Positions 44,723 to 52,501 of a stretch of DNA of 64,000 nucleotides are shown here, piece after piece. The stretch is taken from the NCBI GenBank assembly GCA_965250215.1, contig CBDFNN010000004.1:4340001-4404000 (forward strand), written 5' to 3'. This DNA comes from CBDFNN01 sp965250215 (GTDB taxonomy: Bacteria > Bacteroidota > Rhodothermia > Rhodothermales > DATKEJ01). Each line of letters starts with the position of its first letter. The first letter of the stretch is position 1. The notes under the pieces were generated by a model that saw only the letters and a list, made by a program, of their open reading frames with translations, had not been told where the DNA came from and ran no database searches. Both the position numbers and the translations under genes were made by a program.

Positions 44723-45115
44723 CTAAGCGAGCGGCTTGTAGTTGGGATTGGCTTCCATGTACTCGATTTTGGAATAGAAAACGGTGGCCATTTTTTCTGC
44801 GCGAATTTTTACATCATCGGCGAAAGATCCCTGGAAGTTATTATCGATGACGGTTTTGAAAAGCTCGGTCCACCGATCAAAATGCTCCTTTCCGATTCGT
44901 AAGCCAATATGCTTTCCGAAAGGACTTCCTTTGTATCCTGGAACCGAGAACAGTGCCGTGTTCCAGAAGGAGTACATTCTATCGAGATGATTTAGCCAAT
45001 CAGCATCATTGAACCGGCTGGAAAAAACAGGACCCAGAAGCGGATCGATCCTAGCTTTGCTATAAAAAGCGTCAACAAAGGTCTTAATGTCTTCTATGTT
45101 TTCGATGTCTCCCAT
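44723..45115 (-). CDS. Group III truncated haemoglobin
   Basis: A 130-residue cytosolic haem protein of the 2-on-2 globin family, group III. Landmarks: FVDAFYSKARIDPLLGPVF, WLNHLDRMYSFWNTALF, the group III PF-H element (YKGSPFGKHIGL) and proximal His78 in KEHFDRWTELF. Family members bind oxygen or nitric oxide; the role here is unknown. I choose ATG 45115; a TTG three codons upstream is less likely. Confidence 0.92.
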   Translation of the reverse strand: MGDIENIEDIKTFVDAFYSKARIDPLLGPVFSSRFNDADWLNHLDRMYSFWNTALFSVPGYKGSPFGKHIGLRIGKEHFDRWTELFKTVIDNNFQGSFADDVKIRAEKMATVFYSKIEYMEANPNYKPLA

Positions 45116-45254
45116 GCATCTCAAACGTCCGCGATACCTATGAGATTCGCCCTTCTCGAATTATCAACTATCCACCATCCATCGCTGTGATTTCCAGGAA
45201 GAATCGCTACTATACCTTAAATCCCAATTTAATACACAGACTCGCAGAACCCCT

Positions 45255-46112
45255 ATGAAACTTGGCATTCACGCTTATGCATGGTGCTCAGAGTGGACGA
45301 ATGACACGCTGTATTTGATAGATAAAGTAAAAGAGCTCGGTCTCGATTTTATCGAAATACCATTGATGAGCCTAGACAGCTTCGACGCGCAGGCTGTGAG
45401 GGCTCGTTTAGAGTCCGTGGGCTTGGGAGCCGTCACATCTACGGTACTCCTCGGCGACACCGATATCACCAGCGAAAACCCAGCCATTAGGGCCAAGGGC
45501 GTCGCTTATCTTAACGCCTGCGTGGATGCAACGCACGCCATTGGGGCGACCAGTTTTTCCGGAGTTATCTACTCACAACATGTCAAGTCGCTTCCCAGAC
45601 GACCAGATGAAAAGCTCTGGACCTACGCGGCCGATGCACTTCGTAGGGTTGCACAAAGGGCCTTGGACCTCGGCATCGTCCTTGGACTCGAGCCAGTGAA
45701 TCGATATGAAACGTGCCTGATTAACACTTGCCAACAGGCGCTACGCTTGAAAGAAATGATTGGGGTAGAGAGTGTCAAAATACACTTGGACACCTACCAC
45801 ATGAACATCGAAGAGAAAAGCTTCTATGAAGCCACAAAGTTGGCTGGCGCTGATCTCATCCACTACCATCTGTGCGAAAATGACCGTGGCATTCCTGGAA
45901 CTGGCCTGGTTGACTGGGACGGTATCTTCAAAGCTCTGGCTGAAATTAAATATGATGGCAATGCGGCCTTGGAGAGTTTCGTCGATAACACCGACAATAT
46001 GAACACCTGGGTTTGGCGGCAGCTCGCCCCCGATGGAGACACCCTCCTCCGAGAAGGCGTGGCCTTCATACGTAAGAAACAACAGGAGTTTGGGCTGAGC
46101 ACACCAAGCTAA
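45255..46112 (+). CDS. Ketose 3-epimerase (D-tagatose/D-psicose 3-epimerase family)
   Basis: A 285-residue TIM barrel. Four metal ligands fall exactly six residues before those I recall for Pseudomonas cichorii D-tagatose 3-epimerase: E146 (LEPVNRYE), D179 (LDTYHMN), H205 (YHLCEND) and E240 (ALESF). The segment ENDRGIPGTG is also diagnostic. The family inverts carbon 3 of free ketohexoses or ketopentoses using manganese or cobalt. It is the first gene of a seven-gene run (45255-51585) with sugar ABC transporter, dehydrogenase and aconitase X genes, which supports catabolism of a rare ketose or polyol. Next gene starts 5 bases after its stop. Confidence 0.9.
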   Translation: MKLGIHAYAWCSEWTNDTLYLIDKVKELGLDFIEIPLMSLDSFDAQAVRARLESVGLGAVTSTVLLGDTDITSENPAIRAKGVAYLNACVDATHAIGATSFSGVIYSQHVKSLPRRPDEKLWTYAADALRRVAQRALDLGIVLGLEPVNRYETCLINTCQQALRLKEMIGVESVKIHLDTYHMNIEEKSFYEATKLAGADLIHYHLCENDRGIPGTGLVDWDGIFKALAEIKYDGNAALESFVDNTDNMNTWVWRQLAPDGDTLLREGVAFIRKKQQEFGLSTPS

Positions 46113-46117
46113 ACAGT

Positions 46118-47434
46118 ATGAATTTCCATTCCTTTAAAACGATCTTCCTCCTCTTTGTTTGTTATGCCATTATCGCTTGTAGCGAAACTCCAAATTCGCT
46201 CACGATAGCCACGGTCAACAACGCTGATATGATCATTATGCAGCAACTCTCGGCCGAGTTTGAAGCCGAATCAGGGATGTCCTTGAATTGGGTGGTTTTG
46301 GAAGAAAACGTACTACGGCAGCGGGTGACAACTGACATTGCCACCGGTGGAGGGCAATTTGATGTCATCACCATCGGTGCCTATGAAACACCTATTTGGG
46401 GAGCGCAAGATTGGTTGACCTCCGTGGACGATTTAGGCGAGGACTACGATTACGCAGATCTTTTGACACCCGTCCGCACCGGATTATCAGTTGACGGAAC
46501 GCTCTACGCCGTGCCTTTCTACGCCGAAAGCTCCTTCACCTATTACCGCACGGACCTCTTCGAAAAGGCCGATCTCACGATGCCCACGCAACCGACTTAT
46601 GCAAACATCATGGCATTTGCTAGCCAATTGCATGATCCAGAAAACGAGGTGTACGGCATTTGTCTCCGGGGCAAAGCAGGTTGGGGTGAGAACATGGCCT
46701 ACCTTGGCACGCTGGTCAATACCTTTGGAGGACGTTGGTTCGACATGGACTGGCAGCCGCAACTGACCTCGCCAGAATGGACCGCGGCCATCCAATTTTA
46801 TGTCGATCTGCTAAACAACTATGGACCACCAGGAGCAAGCTCGAACGGGCATAACGAAAACAGAGCACTCTTTGCTAGTGGCCATTGCGCCCTCTGGGTA
46901 GACGCCACCTCGGCTGCGGGATATATCTTCAACCCGACCGATAGTCAGGTCTACGACAAAACCGGTTTCGCCCTCGCACCTTTGGCCGAAGTTTCGAATG
47001 GAGCCAGCTGGGCCTGGTCCTGGGCGCTCGCGATTCCGACCTCTAGCAAACAAACAGATGGAGCCAAGCAATTTTTAAAATGGGCTACATCAAAGGCCTA
47101 CATCCAGCGTGTCGCAGAGATGGAAAGTTGGACCGTGGTACCACCGGGAACCCGGCATTCGACCTATGCCAACCCCGCGTACCAAGAAGCAGCCCCCTTT
47201 GCCTCGCTTACCAAGCAGGCCATTCTTGCGGCCGATCCGACCAATCCTAGCCGAGATCCAGTGCCCTATACTGGCGTGCAATTCGTTGCCATTCCTGCCT
47301 TCCAAGGGATCGGCACACAAGTAGGGCAATCCGTCGCGGCGGCTCTTGCTGGCCAAATGACAGTCGAAGAAGCGCTGGAAACAGCACAGCAAGCCACTCT
47401 CCGCACGATGCAACAGTCCGGGTATATTGAATAA
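46118..47434 (+). CDS. Sugar/polyol ABC transporter substrate-binding lipoprotein
   Basis: A 438-residue solute-binding protein of the CUT1 (family 1) type with a lipoprotein signal ending CYAIIAC (Cys21). The text DVITIGAYETPIWGAQDWL and YAVPFYAESSFTYYRTDLFEKA is typical of sorbitol/mannitol-type (SmoE-like) binding proteins, which accept polyols and mono- or disaccharides. It hands substrate to the two permeases encoded immediately downstream. The stop overlaps the TTG start of the first permease gene by eight bases, indicating coupling. Confidence 0.92.
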   Translation: MNFHSFKTIFLLFVCYAIIACSETPNSLTIATVNNADMIIMQQLSAEFEAESGMSLNWVVLEENVLRQRVTTDIATGGGQFDVITIGAYETPIWGAQDWLTSVDDLGEDYDYADLLTPVRTGLSVDGTLYAVPFYAESSFTYYRTDLFEKADLTMPTQPTYANIMAFASQLHDPENEVYGICLRGKAGWGENMAYLGTLVNTFGGRWFDMDWQPQLTSPEWTAAIQFYVDLLNNYGPPGASSNGHNENRALFASGHCALWVDATSAAGYIFNPTDSQVYDKTGFALAPLAEVSNGASWAWSWALAIPTSSKQTDGAKQFLKWATSKAYIQRVAEMESWTVVPPGTRHSTYANPAYQEAAPFASLTKQAILAADPTNPSRDPVPYTGVQFVAIPAFQGIGTQVGQSVAAALAGQMTVEEALETAQQATLRTMQQSGYIE

Positions 47435-48281
47435 GAAATGGCCCTTACTCGCCCCCTCCGTCTTGGCCCTACTGGCCTGGATGGTCGTCCCTTTGGTGAT
47501 GACGGTCTGGTTTTCATTTCAGCGTTATAATTTACTCAACCCGACACAGCAAGGCTTCGCGGGCTGGGAAAACTATAGTTTCCTGCTCACCGATCCTGCC
47601 CTGTGGACCTCGCTCGGCAACACGCTAGCACTGGTCGGCTGGGTATTGGTGATGACCGTCGGCTTGGGGATTTTGTTGGCCGTTTTATTTGCGCAAGACT
47701 TTTTCGGCAGCTCCGTCGCACGGCTCTTCGTGATTGCACCCTTCTTCGTCATGCCGACCGTTAGTGCGCTCATCTGGAAAAACATGTTGATGCATCCGGT
47801 GAATGGCTTATTCGCCTTTGTGTCTCGTAGCTTTGGATTTACACCAATCGATTGGTTTGCGGATTGGCCGATGACCGCCCTCGTGATCATCGTGTCCTGG
47901 CAATGGCTACCCTTTGCCGTGTTGATTTTTCTGACGTCCATTCAATCACTGGATTCACAACAGAAGGCCGCCGCACGGCTAGACGGGGCCGGGCCGATGG
48001 CGCTGTTTTACTACATCACCTTGCCTCACTTGCGCCGGGCCATCGCAGTGGTGATTATGATCGAGATGATCTTCTTGCTTACTATCTTCGCCGAAATTCT
48101 TGTGACCACTAACGGGGGGCCTGGTTTGGCCACCACGAATCTCGCCTATTTGATTTACATTCGAGCATTGCTGGAATTTAATATTGGCGGGGCTTCAGCC
48201 GGGGGGATGATCGCTGTACTTTTAGCCAACATAGTTGCCGTCTTTTTGATACGCACTATCGCCCGCACCCTAGACGATTAG
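47427..48281 (+). CDS. Sugar ABC transporter permease 1 (SmoF-like)
   Basis: A 284-residue inner-membrane protein with six predicted helices and the MalF/SmoF-type EAA loop (RLDGAGPMALFYYITLPHL, near 185-205), which docks the ATPase. Start is a TTG at 47427 inside the end of the binding-protein gene. It pairs with the next gene to form the heterodimeric membrane pore of a CUT1 importer. Four bases separate its stop from the next ATG. Confidence 0.92.
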   Translation: MNKKWPLLAPSVLALLAWMVVPLVMTVWFSFQRYNLLNPTQQGFAGWENYSFLLTDPALWTSLGNTLALVGWVLVMTVGLGILLAVLFAQDFFGSSVARLFVIAPFFVMPTVSALIWKNMLMHPVNGLFAFVSRSFGFTPIDWFADWPMTALVIIVSWQWLPFAVLIFLTSIQSLDSQQKAAARLDGAGPMALFYYITLPHLRRAIAVVIMIEMIFLLTIFAEILVTTNGGPGLATTNLAYLIYIRALLEFNIGGASAGGMIAVLLANIVAVFLIRTIARTLDD

Positions 48282-48284
48282 CTC

Positions 48285-49106
48285 ATGAATCCTTCGAAAC
48301 GATACAAATGGATGATTACGCTGCTGGCTTGGTCCGTGGCATTGCTAATGTTTTTCCCCATCCTCTGGATGCTACTCTCAGGATTCAAAACTGAGATCGA
48401 GGCCGTGGCCACTCCACCAGTCCTGACCTTCGAGCCGACCTTAGAGAATTATAGTGCCGTTATGGCTCGGGCCGACTATATCAGATTTGCCGTCAATAGT
48501 ATCGTAGTCTCGCTAGGTGGCACTCTCCTTGCCTTACTCTTGGCGATCCCTGCGGCATATGCGATGTCGTTTTTCCCAAGCCGCTACACCAGAACTACAT
48601 TGCTTTCGATGTTGTCCACAAAGATGTTGCCCTCGGTCAGTGTCCTTGTCCCTTTATATTTGATATTCAAAAAATTCGGGCTAATTGACACTCATTTGGG
48701 CTTGATTCTGATCTATTCTCTAATGAATCTGCCCATCGTGGTCTGGCTGTTATATAGCTTCTTCAAGGACATTCCCTTCGACATTCTGGAAGCTGGACGT
48801 ATCGATGGCACTTCTACCCGGCAAGAGCTTTGGCATTTGCTCATGCCGCTGTCTCTACCCGGCATCGCCTCTACGGCCCTGTTGTCCATTATTCTCTGTT
48901 GGAACGAGGCATTTTGGAGTCTTAACTTGACGACATCAGCGGCGGCTCCATTGACGGTCTTCATCGCCTCATTTTCGGCGCCCGAAGGCTTGTTCTGGGC
49001 AAAGCTATCGGCAGCCTCAACCTTAGCGATTGCGCCAATTTTGGTCTTCGGCTGGATGAGCCAGCGGCAGTTAGTGCAAGGCCTGACCTTTGGCGCAGTT
49101 AAATAA
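48285..49106 (+). CDS. Sugar ABC transporter permease 2 (SmoG-like)
   Basis: A 273-residue inner-membrane protein with about six helices; the EAA loop is EAGRIDGTSTRQELWHLLMPL near residues 167-187. It forms the second half of the CUT1 importer pore. An ATP-binding subunit gene of the MalK/SmoK type is not in this operon or elsewhere in the window; in many bacteria one shared ATPase serves several such importers. Confidence 0.92.
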   Translation: MNPSKRYKWMITLLAWSVALLMFFPILWMLLSGFKTEIEAVATPPVLTFEPTLENYSAVMARADYIRFAVNSIVVSLGGTLLALLLAIPAAYAMSFFPSRYTRTTLLSMLSTKMLPSVSVLVPLYLIFKKFGLIDTHLGLILIYSLMNLPIVVWLLYSFFKDIPFDILEAGRIDGTSTRQELWHLLMPLSLPGIASTALLSIILCWNEAFWSLNLTTSAAAPLTVFIASFSAPEGLFWAKLSAASTLAIAPILVFGWMSQRQLVQGLTFGAVK

Positions 49107-49114
49107 TTAACATT

Positions 49115-49885
49115 ATGTACCTAGAAAAATACAATCTGAAGAATCGGGTGGCCGTCATCACAGGAGGTGGTCGCAACATCGGTTTGGCTTGTGCCCATGC
49201 CCTAGCAGAGGCCGGTGCCCATATCATCATTGCAGAGATCGATTCCGAAATAGCCGCGGCTGGCCAGGCGGACTTGGGTCGGGCAGGCTTCGAGGCTGAG
49301 GTCGTGCAACTGGACGTTACGAAACCTGATGCCGTAAGGGCGACGGCCGGCGATATCGTGAATAGCCACGGGCGGATTGATATTTTAGTTTGCAGTGCCG
49401 GTGTGGCTTTCGATACGCCTGCCGAGGAGATGTCCGACGAAGAATGGCGTCAAGTAATTGACCTCAACTTGAATGGGCTTTTTTGGTGTTGCCAGGCATT
49501 TGGCCGCCATATGTTGGAAGCTGGAAGCGGAAGCATCGTCAACATTGGCTCGATGTCGGGAGTGATTTCCAACAAACCGCAGGCCCAGTCGCATTACAAC
49601 ACCTCGAAGGCCGGCGTGCATATGCTCACCAAATCCTTGGCAGGTGAATGGGCTCAGAAGGGCGTTCGAGTGAATGCCGTGGCACCGACCTATATCGAAA
49701 CAAGCATGACCCGAGAAGGCATGGAAAACCCAGACTATTTTCCAACTTGGCTCGAAATGACGCCCATGCACCGTGTGGGGCAACCCCATGAGGTCGCTTC
49801 GGTCGTGTTATTCTTGGCTTCCGATGCCGCTAGTCTGATGACTGGTAGTATCGTCCTCGCCGATGGTGGATATACCGTTTGGTAA
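49115..49885 (+). CDS. Short-chain dehydrogenase (polyol/sugar dehydrogenase-like)
   Basis: A 256-residue classical SDR: cofactor motif TGGGRNIG at 16-23 with an acidic residue at E41 (IIIAEID), which suggests NAD preference, and catalytic S146, Y161 and K165. It resembles sorbitol/L-iditol 2-dehydrogenases and gluconate-type dehydrogenases found with SmoEFG importers. In this operon it would oxidise the imported polyol to a ketose, or oxidise or reduce a sugar acid made on the route to the aconitase X reaction. Starts at ATG, 8 bases after the permease stop. Confidence 0.9.
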   Translation: MYLEKYNLKNRVAVITGGGRNIGLACAHALAEAGAHIIIAEIDSEIAAAGQADLGRAGFEAEVVQLDVTKPDAVRATAGDIVNSHGRIDILVCSAGVAFDTPAEEMSDEEWRQVIDLNLNGLFWCCQAFGRHMLEAGSGSIVNIGSMSGVISNKPQAQSHYNTSKAGVHMLTKSLAGEWAQKGVRVNAVAPTYIETSMTREGMENPDYFPTWLEMTPMHRVGQPHEVASVVLFLASDAASLMTGSIVLADGGYTVW

Positions 49886-49924
49886 TCCCAAAACAGGAAA
49901 ACCCTTTTGTCTTACTTTCCGTCT

Positions 49925-51190
49925 ATGCCCGAACTAACTACAAAAGACAAGGCCATGCTTGCTGGTGAGATGGGACCCGCTACACAAATGGCGATGTCCA
50001 TCTTGTCGCCGATGATCGAGATCTATGGAGCCACCGAGCTCATGGATATCAGCGCCGCACATATCGACTCCACGGTTTACCAGGGAGAGGCAACGATGGA
50101 GTATGCGGAGAAACTGGCTTCCCTTGGTGCCAAGGTTTCTGTTCCTTCAACCTTGAATGTCTCGGGCGTGGACCCCCATGGATGGAAAGACTGGGCCGTC
50201 CCGCCAGACTATGCCGCGAAGGCCTATAGACAGATGCAAGCCTATGAATCGATGGGCGTCATTCCCACATGGACTTGTGCTCCTTATCAAACCAAACACA
50301 AACCTGTTTTCGGTCAACAAATTGCCTGGGGTGAATCCAATGCGATATGTTTTGCGAATTCCGTGATCGGAGCACGGACAGAACGCTACCCTGATCTTCT
50401 AGATATTTGTTGCGCCATCACAGGCCGAGTACCAGCTGCCGGCTTGCATCTAGAAGAGAATCGGAAGGGACAAATCGTTTTTGACCTTATCAACATTCCG
50501 CCGGCCGTGCAGGAGGACGATGCCTTTTACCCCGTACTTGGACACCTCATCGGGAAGATGGCGCAAGAAGGAATTCCTGTAATTCAAGGAATGGAAGTCG
50601 AGCCGAAAGAAGATCAATTAAAGGCCTTTGGCGCGGCTGCCGCATCTTCAGGGGCAGTCGCCTTATTCCACATGATCGGTGTAACACCTGAGGCTCCAGA
50701 TTTTGAAACCGCTATGGGTGGCCGACAAGCAATTGAGACACACAAGATCGACATGGCGAAGCTTCGAGAAGTACGTGATGAACTTTCCACACATGATGGG
50801 GAGGAATTAGACATGGTCGTTCTAGGAAGCCCTCATTTTTCTCTGGCAGAGTTTCGAGAACTTGCAGCACTCGTGGATGGTCGCTTCAAAAACCCCGATG
50901 TCAAATTCCTCGTGACTACAAGCCGAGGTATGCGAGATTTTGCACTTGCTGACGGAAGTCTCAATACGGTCCTAAAGTTTGGTGCCGAGTTAACCGTTGA
51001 CACCTGCATTCTAACTTCGCCGATGTTGCCGGATTCTATCAAAGTCTTGATGTCGAACTCAGCCAAATACTCATATTATGCACCCGGATTGCTCGGTACT
51101 CGAGTAGCATTTGGAGCTCTTCGAGATTGTGTCCGATCGGCCATGGAAGGTCGAGTTATTCGAGACACAAATCTATGGGACGCAGCATGA
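49925..51190 (+). CDS. Aconitase X catalytic (large) subunit
   Basis: A 421-residue protein of the AcnX family (formerly DUF521), an iron-sulfur dehydratase clade related to aconitase. It begins MPELTTKDKAMLAGEMGPATQMAMSI, as AcnX large subunits do. Candidate cluster cysteines lie in TWTCAPYQ, DICCAITG and DTCILTSP. Characterised family members dehydrate cis-3-hydroxy-L-proline (bacteria) or mevalonate 5-phosphate (archaea). A TTG six codons upstream (49907) has AGGA well placed and could be the true start. Its stop overlaps the start of the small-subunit gene in ATGA. The sugar operon context suggests a sugar-acid dehydratase, which is inference. Confidence 0.9.
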   Translation: MPELTTKDKAMLAGEMGPATQMAMSILSPMIEIYGATELMDISAAHIDSTVYQGEATMEYAEKLASLGAKVSVPSTLNVSGVDPHGWKDWAVPPDYAAKAYRQMQAYESMGVIPTWTCAPYQTKHKPVFGQQIAWGESNAICFANSVIGARTERYPDLLDICCAITGRVPAAGLHLEENRKGQIVFDLINIPPAVQEDDAFYPVLGHLIGKMAQEGIPVIQGMEVEPKEDQLKAFGAAAASSGAVALFHMIGVTPEAPDFETAMGGRQAIETHKIDMAKLREVRDELSTHDGEELDMVVLGSPHFSLAEFRELAALVDGRFKNPDVKFLVTTSRGMRDFALADGSLNTVLKFGAELTVDTCILTSPMLPDSIKVLMSNSAKYSYYAPGLLGTRVAFGALRDCVRSAMEGRVIRDTNLWDAA

Positions 51191-51585
51191 AGGGAATTAC
51201 TTTAGTCGCAGGTGAGGCTGCTGGTCCGCTTCTATGGTCTGAAGACCCACTTTCCTTTTGGGGGGGCTATGACCAATACACGGGCCGAATCATCGACGAA
51301 CGACATCCTCTTTTTGATCAAAATGGCAAGGGGAAAATAATGGCAATCCCGGGCACCCGAGGATCCAGCACAACTACGGCCGTTTTACTTGAAGCCGTCA
51401 GACTTGAAAATCATCCAATTGGATTCATCGTTACGGATCGAGACACATATCTAGCCTTGGCTTCCATTGTAGCGCATGAGATGTACGATTCTAAAATCCC
51501 GGTACTAATGATAAGTGCAAGTGATTTTTCAAGCCTGAGTTCGCTCGATCGTGTTCATATTTCCAACGAGGGAAAGCTAGATTAG
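51187..51585 (+). CDS. Aconitase X swivel (small) subunit
   Basis: A 132-residue protein of the AcnX small-subunit family (formerly DUF126), the swivelling domain that closes the active site. It begins MKGITLVAGEAAGPLLWSED and carries the conserved PGTRGSSTTTAVLLEA segment (about 54-70), whose serines contribute the catalytic base in this superfamily. The four-base overlap with the large-subunit gene indicates coupled synthesis of a heterodimer, the split arrangement rather than the fused one. Last gene of the sugar operon. Confidence 0.92.
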   Translation: MKGITLVAGEAAGPLLWSEDPLSFWGGYDQYTGRIIDERHPLFDQNGKGKIMAIPGTRGSSTTTAVLLEAVRLENHPIGFIVTDRDTYLALASIVAHEMYDSKIPVLMISASDFSSLSSLDRVHISNEGKLD

Positions 51586-51630
51586 GCTTTAGACACCAGA
51601 CTAGCCCTTCTCTGTTTATCGATCACAAAG

Positions 51631-52152
51631 ATGTCCTTCTACCAAAAAGCTACAGATTTCGGCTCGCGATACTTCGAGAGAAGCACCCTTCTGAAGCTCG
51701 GCTTCAATCTCTCCCCAATGTATCGTCGGAGTGCGGGCAAAGTCACATTCGTCTCCAAGGACTTACTTAAAATCAAGGTCCGCCTGCCCATAAGTTTTAG
51801 GAACAAGAACTATGTTGGCTCGATTTTCGGAGGAAGCATGTTCTCCGCTGTCGATCCATTTCCAATGGTTCAGCTCATCAATCTGCTGGGAGACGATTAT
51901 GTCGTTTGGGACAAGTCGGCTGAAATCAATTTTAAAAGACCAGCCAAACAAGGCTTGTACGCGGAATTCAGCTATACCCAAGAAGAGCTCGAAGAGATAA
52001 AGAAGCGAGTTGAACTCGAGAAGGAGATAGAAATAGTGAAGCTCACCCAGCTTCGAGATGAGAAAATGGAGACCGTCTACTGCGAAGTTCGAAAAACTCT
52101 CTATGTTGCAGACAGAGTCTTTTTCACAGAGAAACGGAAAGGAAATCAATAA
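51631..52152 (+). CDS. DUF4442 hotdog-fold protein
   Basis: A 173-residue protein resembling the DUF4442 family of hotdog-fold putative thioesterases: FNLSPMYRRSAGKVTFVSKD, NKNYVGSIFGGSMFSAVDP and VWDKSAEINFKRPA are its landmarks. The GSxFGG-type loop is where acyl-CoA thioesterases bind substrate, but no member is well characterised. It lies 45 bases after the aconitase X operon on the same strand; the topic differs, so I treat it as separate. Confidence 0.85.
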   Translation: MSFYQKATDFGSRYFERSTLLKLGFNLSPMYRRSAGKVTFVSKDLLKIKVRLPISFRNKNYVGSIFGGSMFSAVDPFPMVQLINLLGDDYVVWDKSAEINFKRPAKQGLYAEFSYTQEELEEIKKRVELEKEIEIVKLTQLRDEKMETVYCEVRKTLYVADRVFFTEKRKGNQ

Positions 52153-52294
52153 CCGTCTGTACTTGAAAAAGCAGGCCGATGGTGGCCTTGAGACTCACCT
52201 AAGTGCTTTTCTCGCTCCTATCCGCAATTATTTCTCGCGCCAAGATTCGAGCGCTTCCAACATTCTGAAGGATACAGTTGTCCATAAGACGGTC

Positions 52295-52419
52295 GACCTA
52301 TACTGGCGAATGGAAAAGACAAGTAATATTTATCCTCAACAGACCACACACAGTATGAAATTGGCAATCTAGTTGGTTATCCTTCCGAACCGCCCTTTAG
52401 TCGTGTGTTTAAACATTAA
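52295..52419 (+). pseudogene. AraC-family regulator remnant (C-terminal helix-turn-helix)
   Basis: In one frame the plus strand reads VDLYWRMEKTSNI; after a frameshift around 52330-52340 it continues LSSTDHTQYEIGNLVGYPS then EPPFSRVFKH and a TAA at 52417-52419. This is the second helix-turn-helix of AraC/XylS regulators (consensus YxxxWRMxxA, then IxxVGYxSExxFSRxFK). The upstream sensing domain, first helix-turn-helix and the final GxSPxxYR part are absent. It fills the 350-base gap between the DUF4442 gene and ppk1; otherwise that gap is empty. Confidence 0.75.
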
Positions 52420-52501
52420 GCCCGAATGAGTCCAAGTCGTTAGTTAAAATCGAGAGCAATGGCTTTACAGACAATAGCATAAACCTCCCCTCCCGTTCAA
52501 A

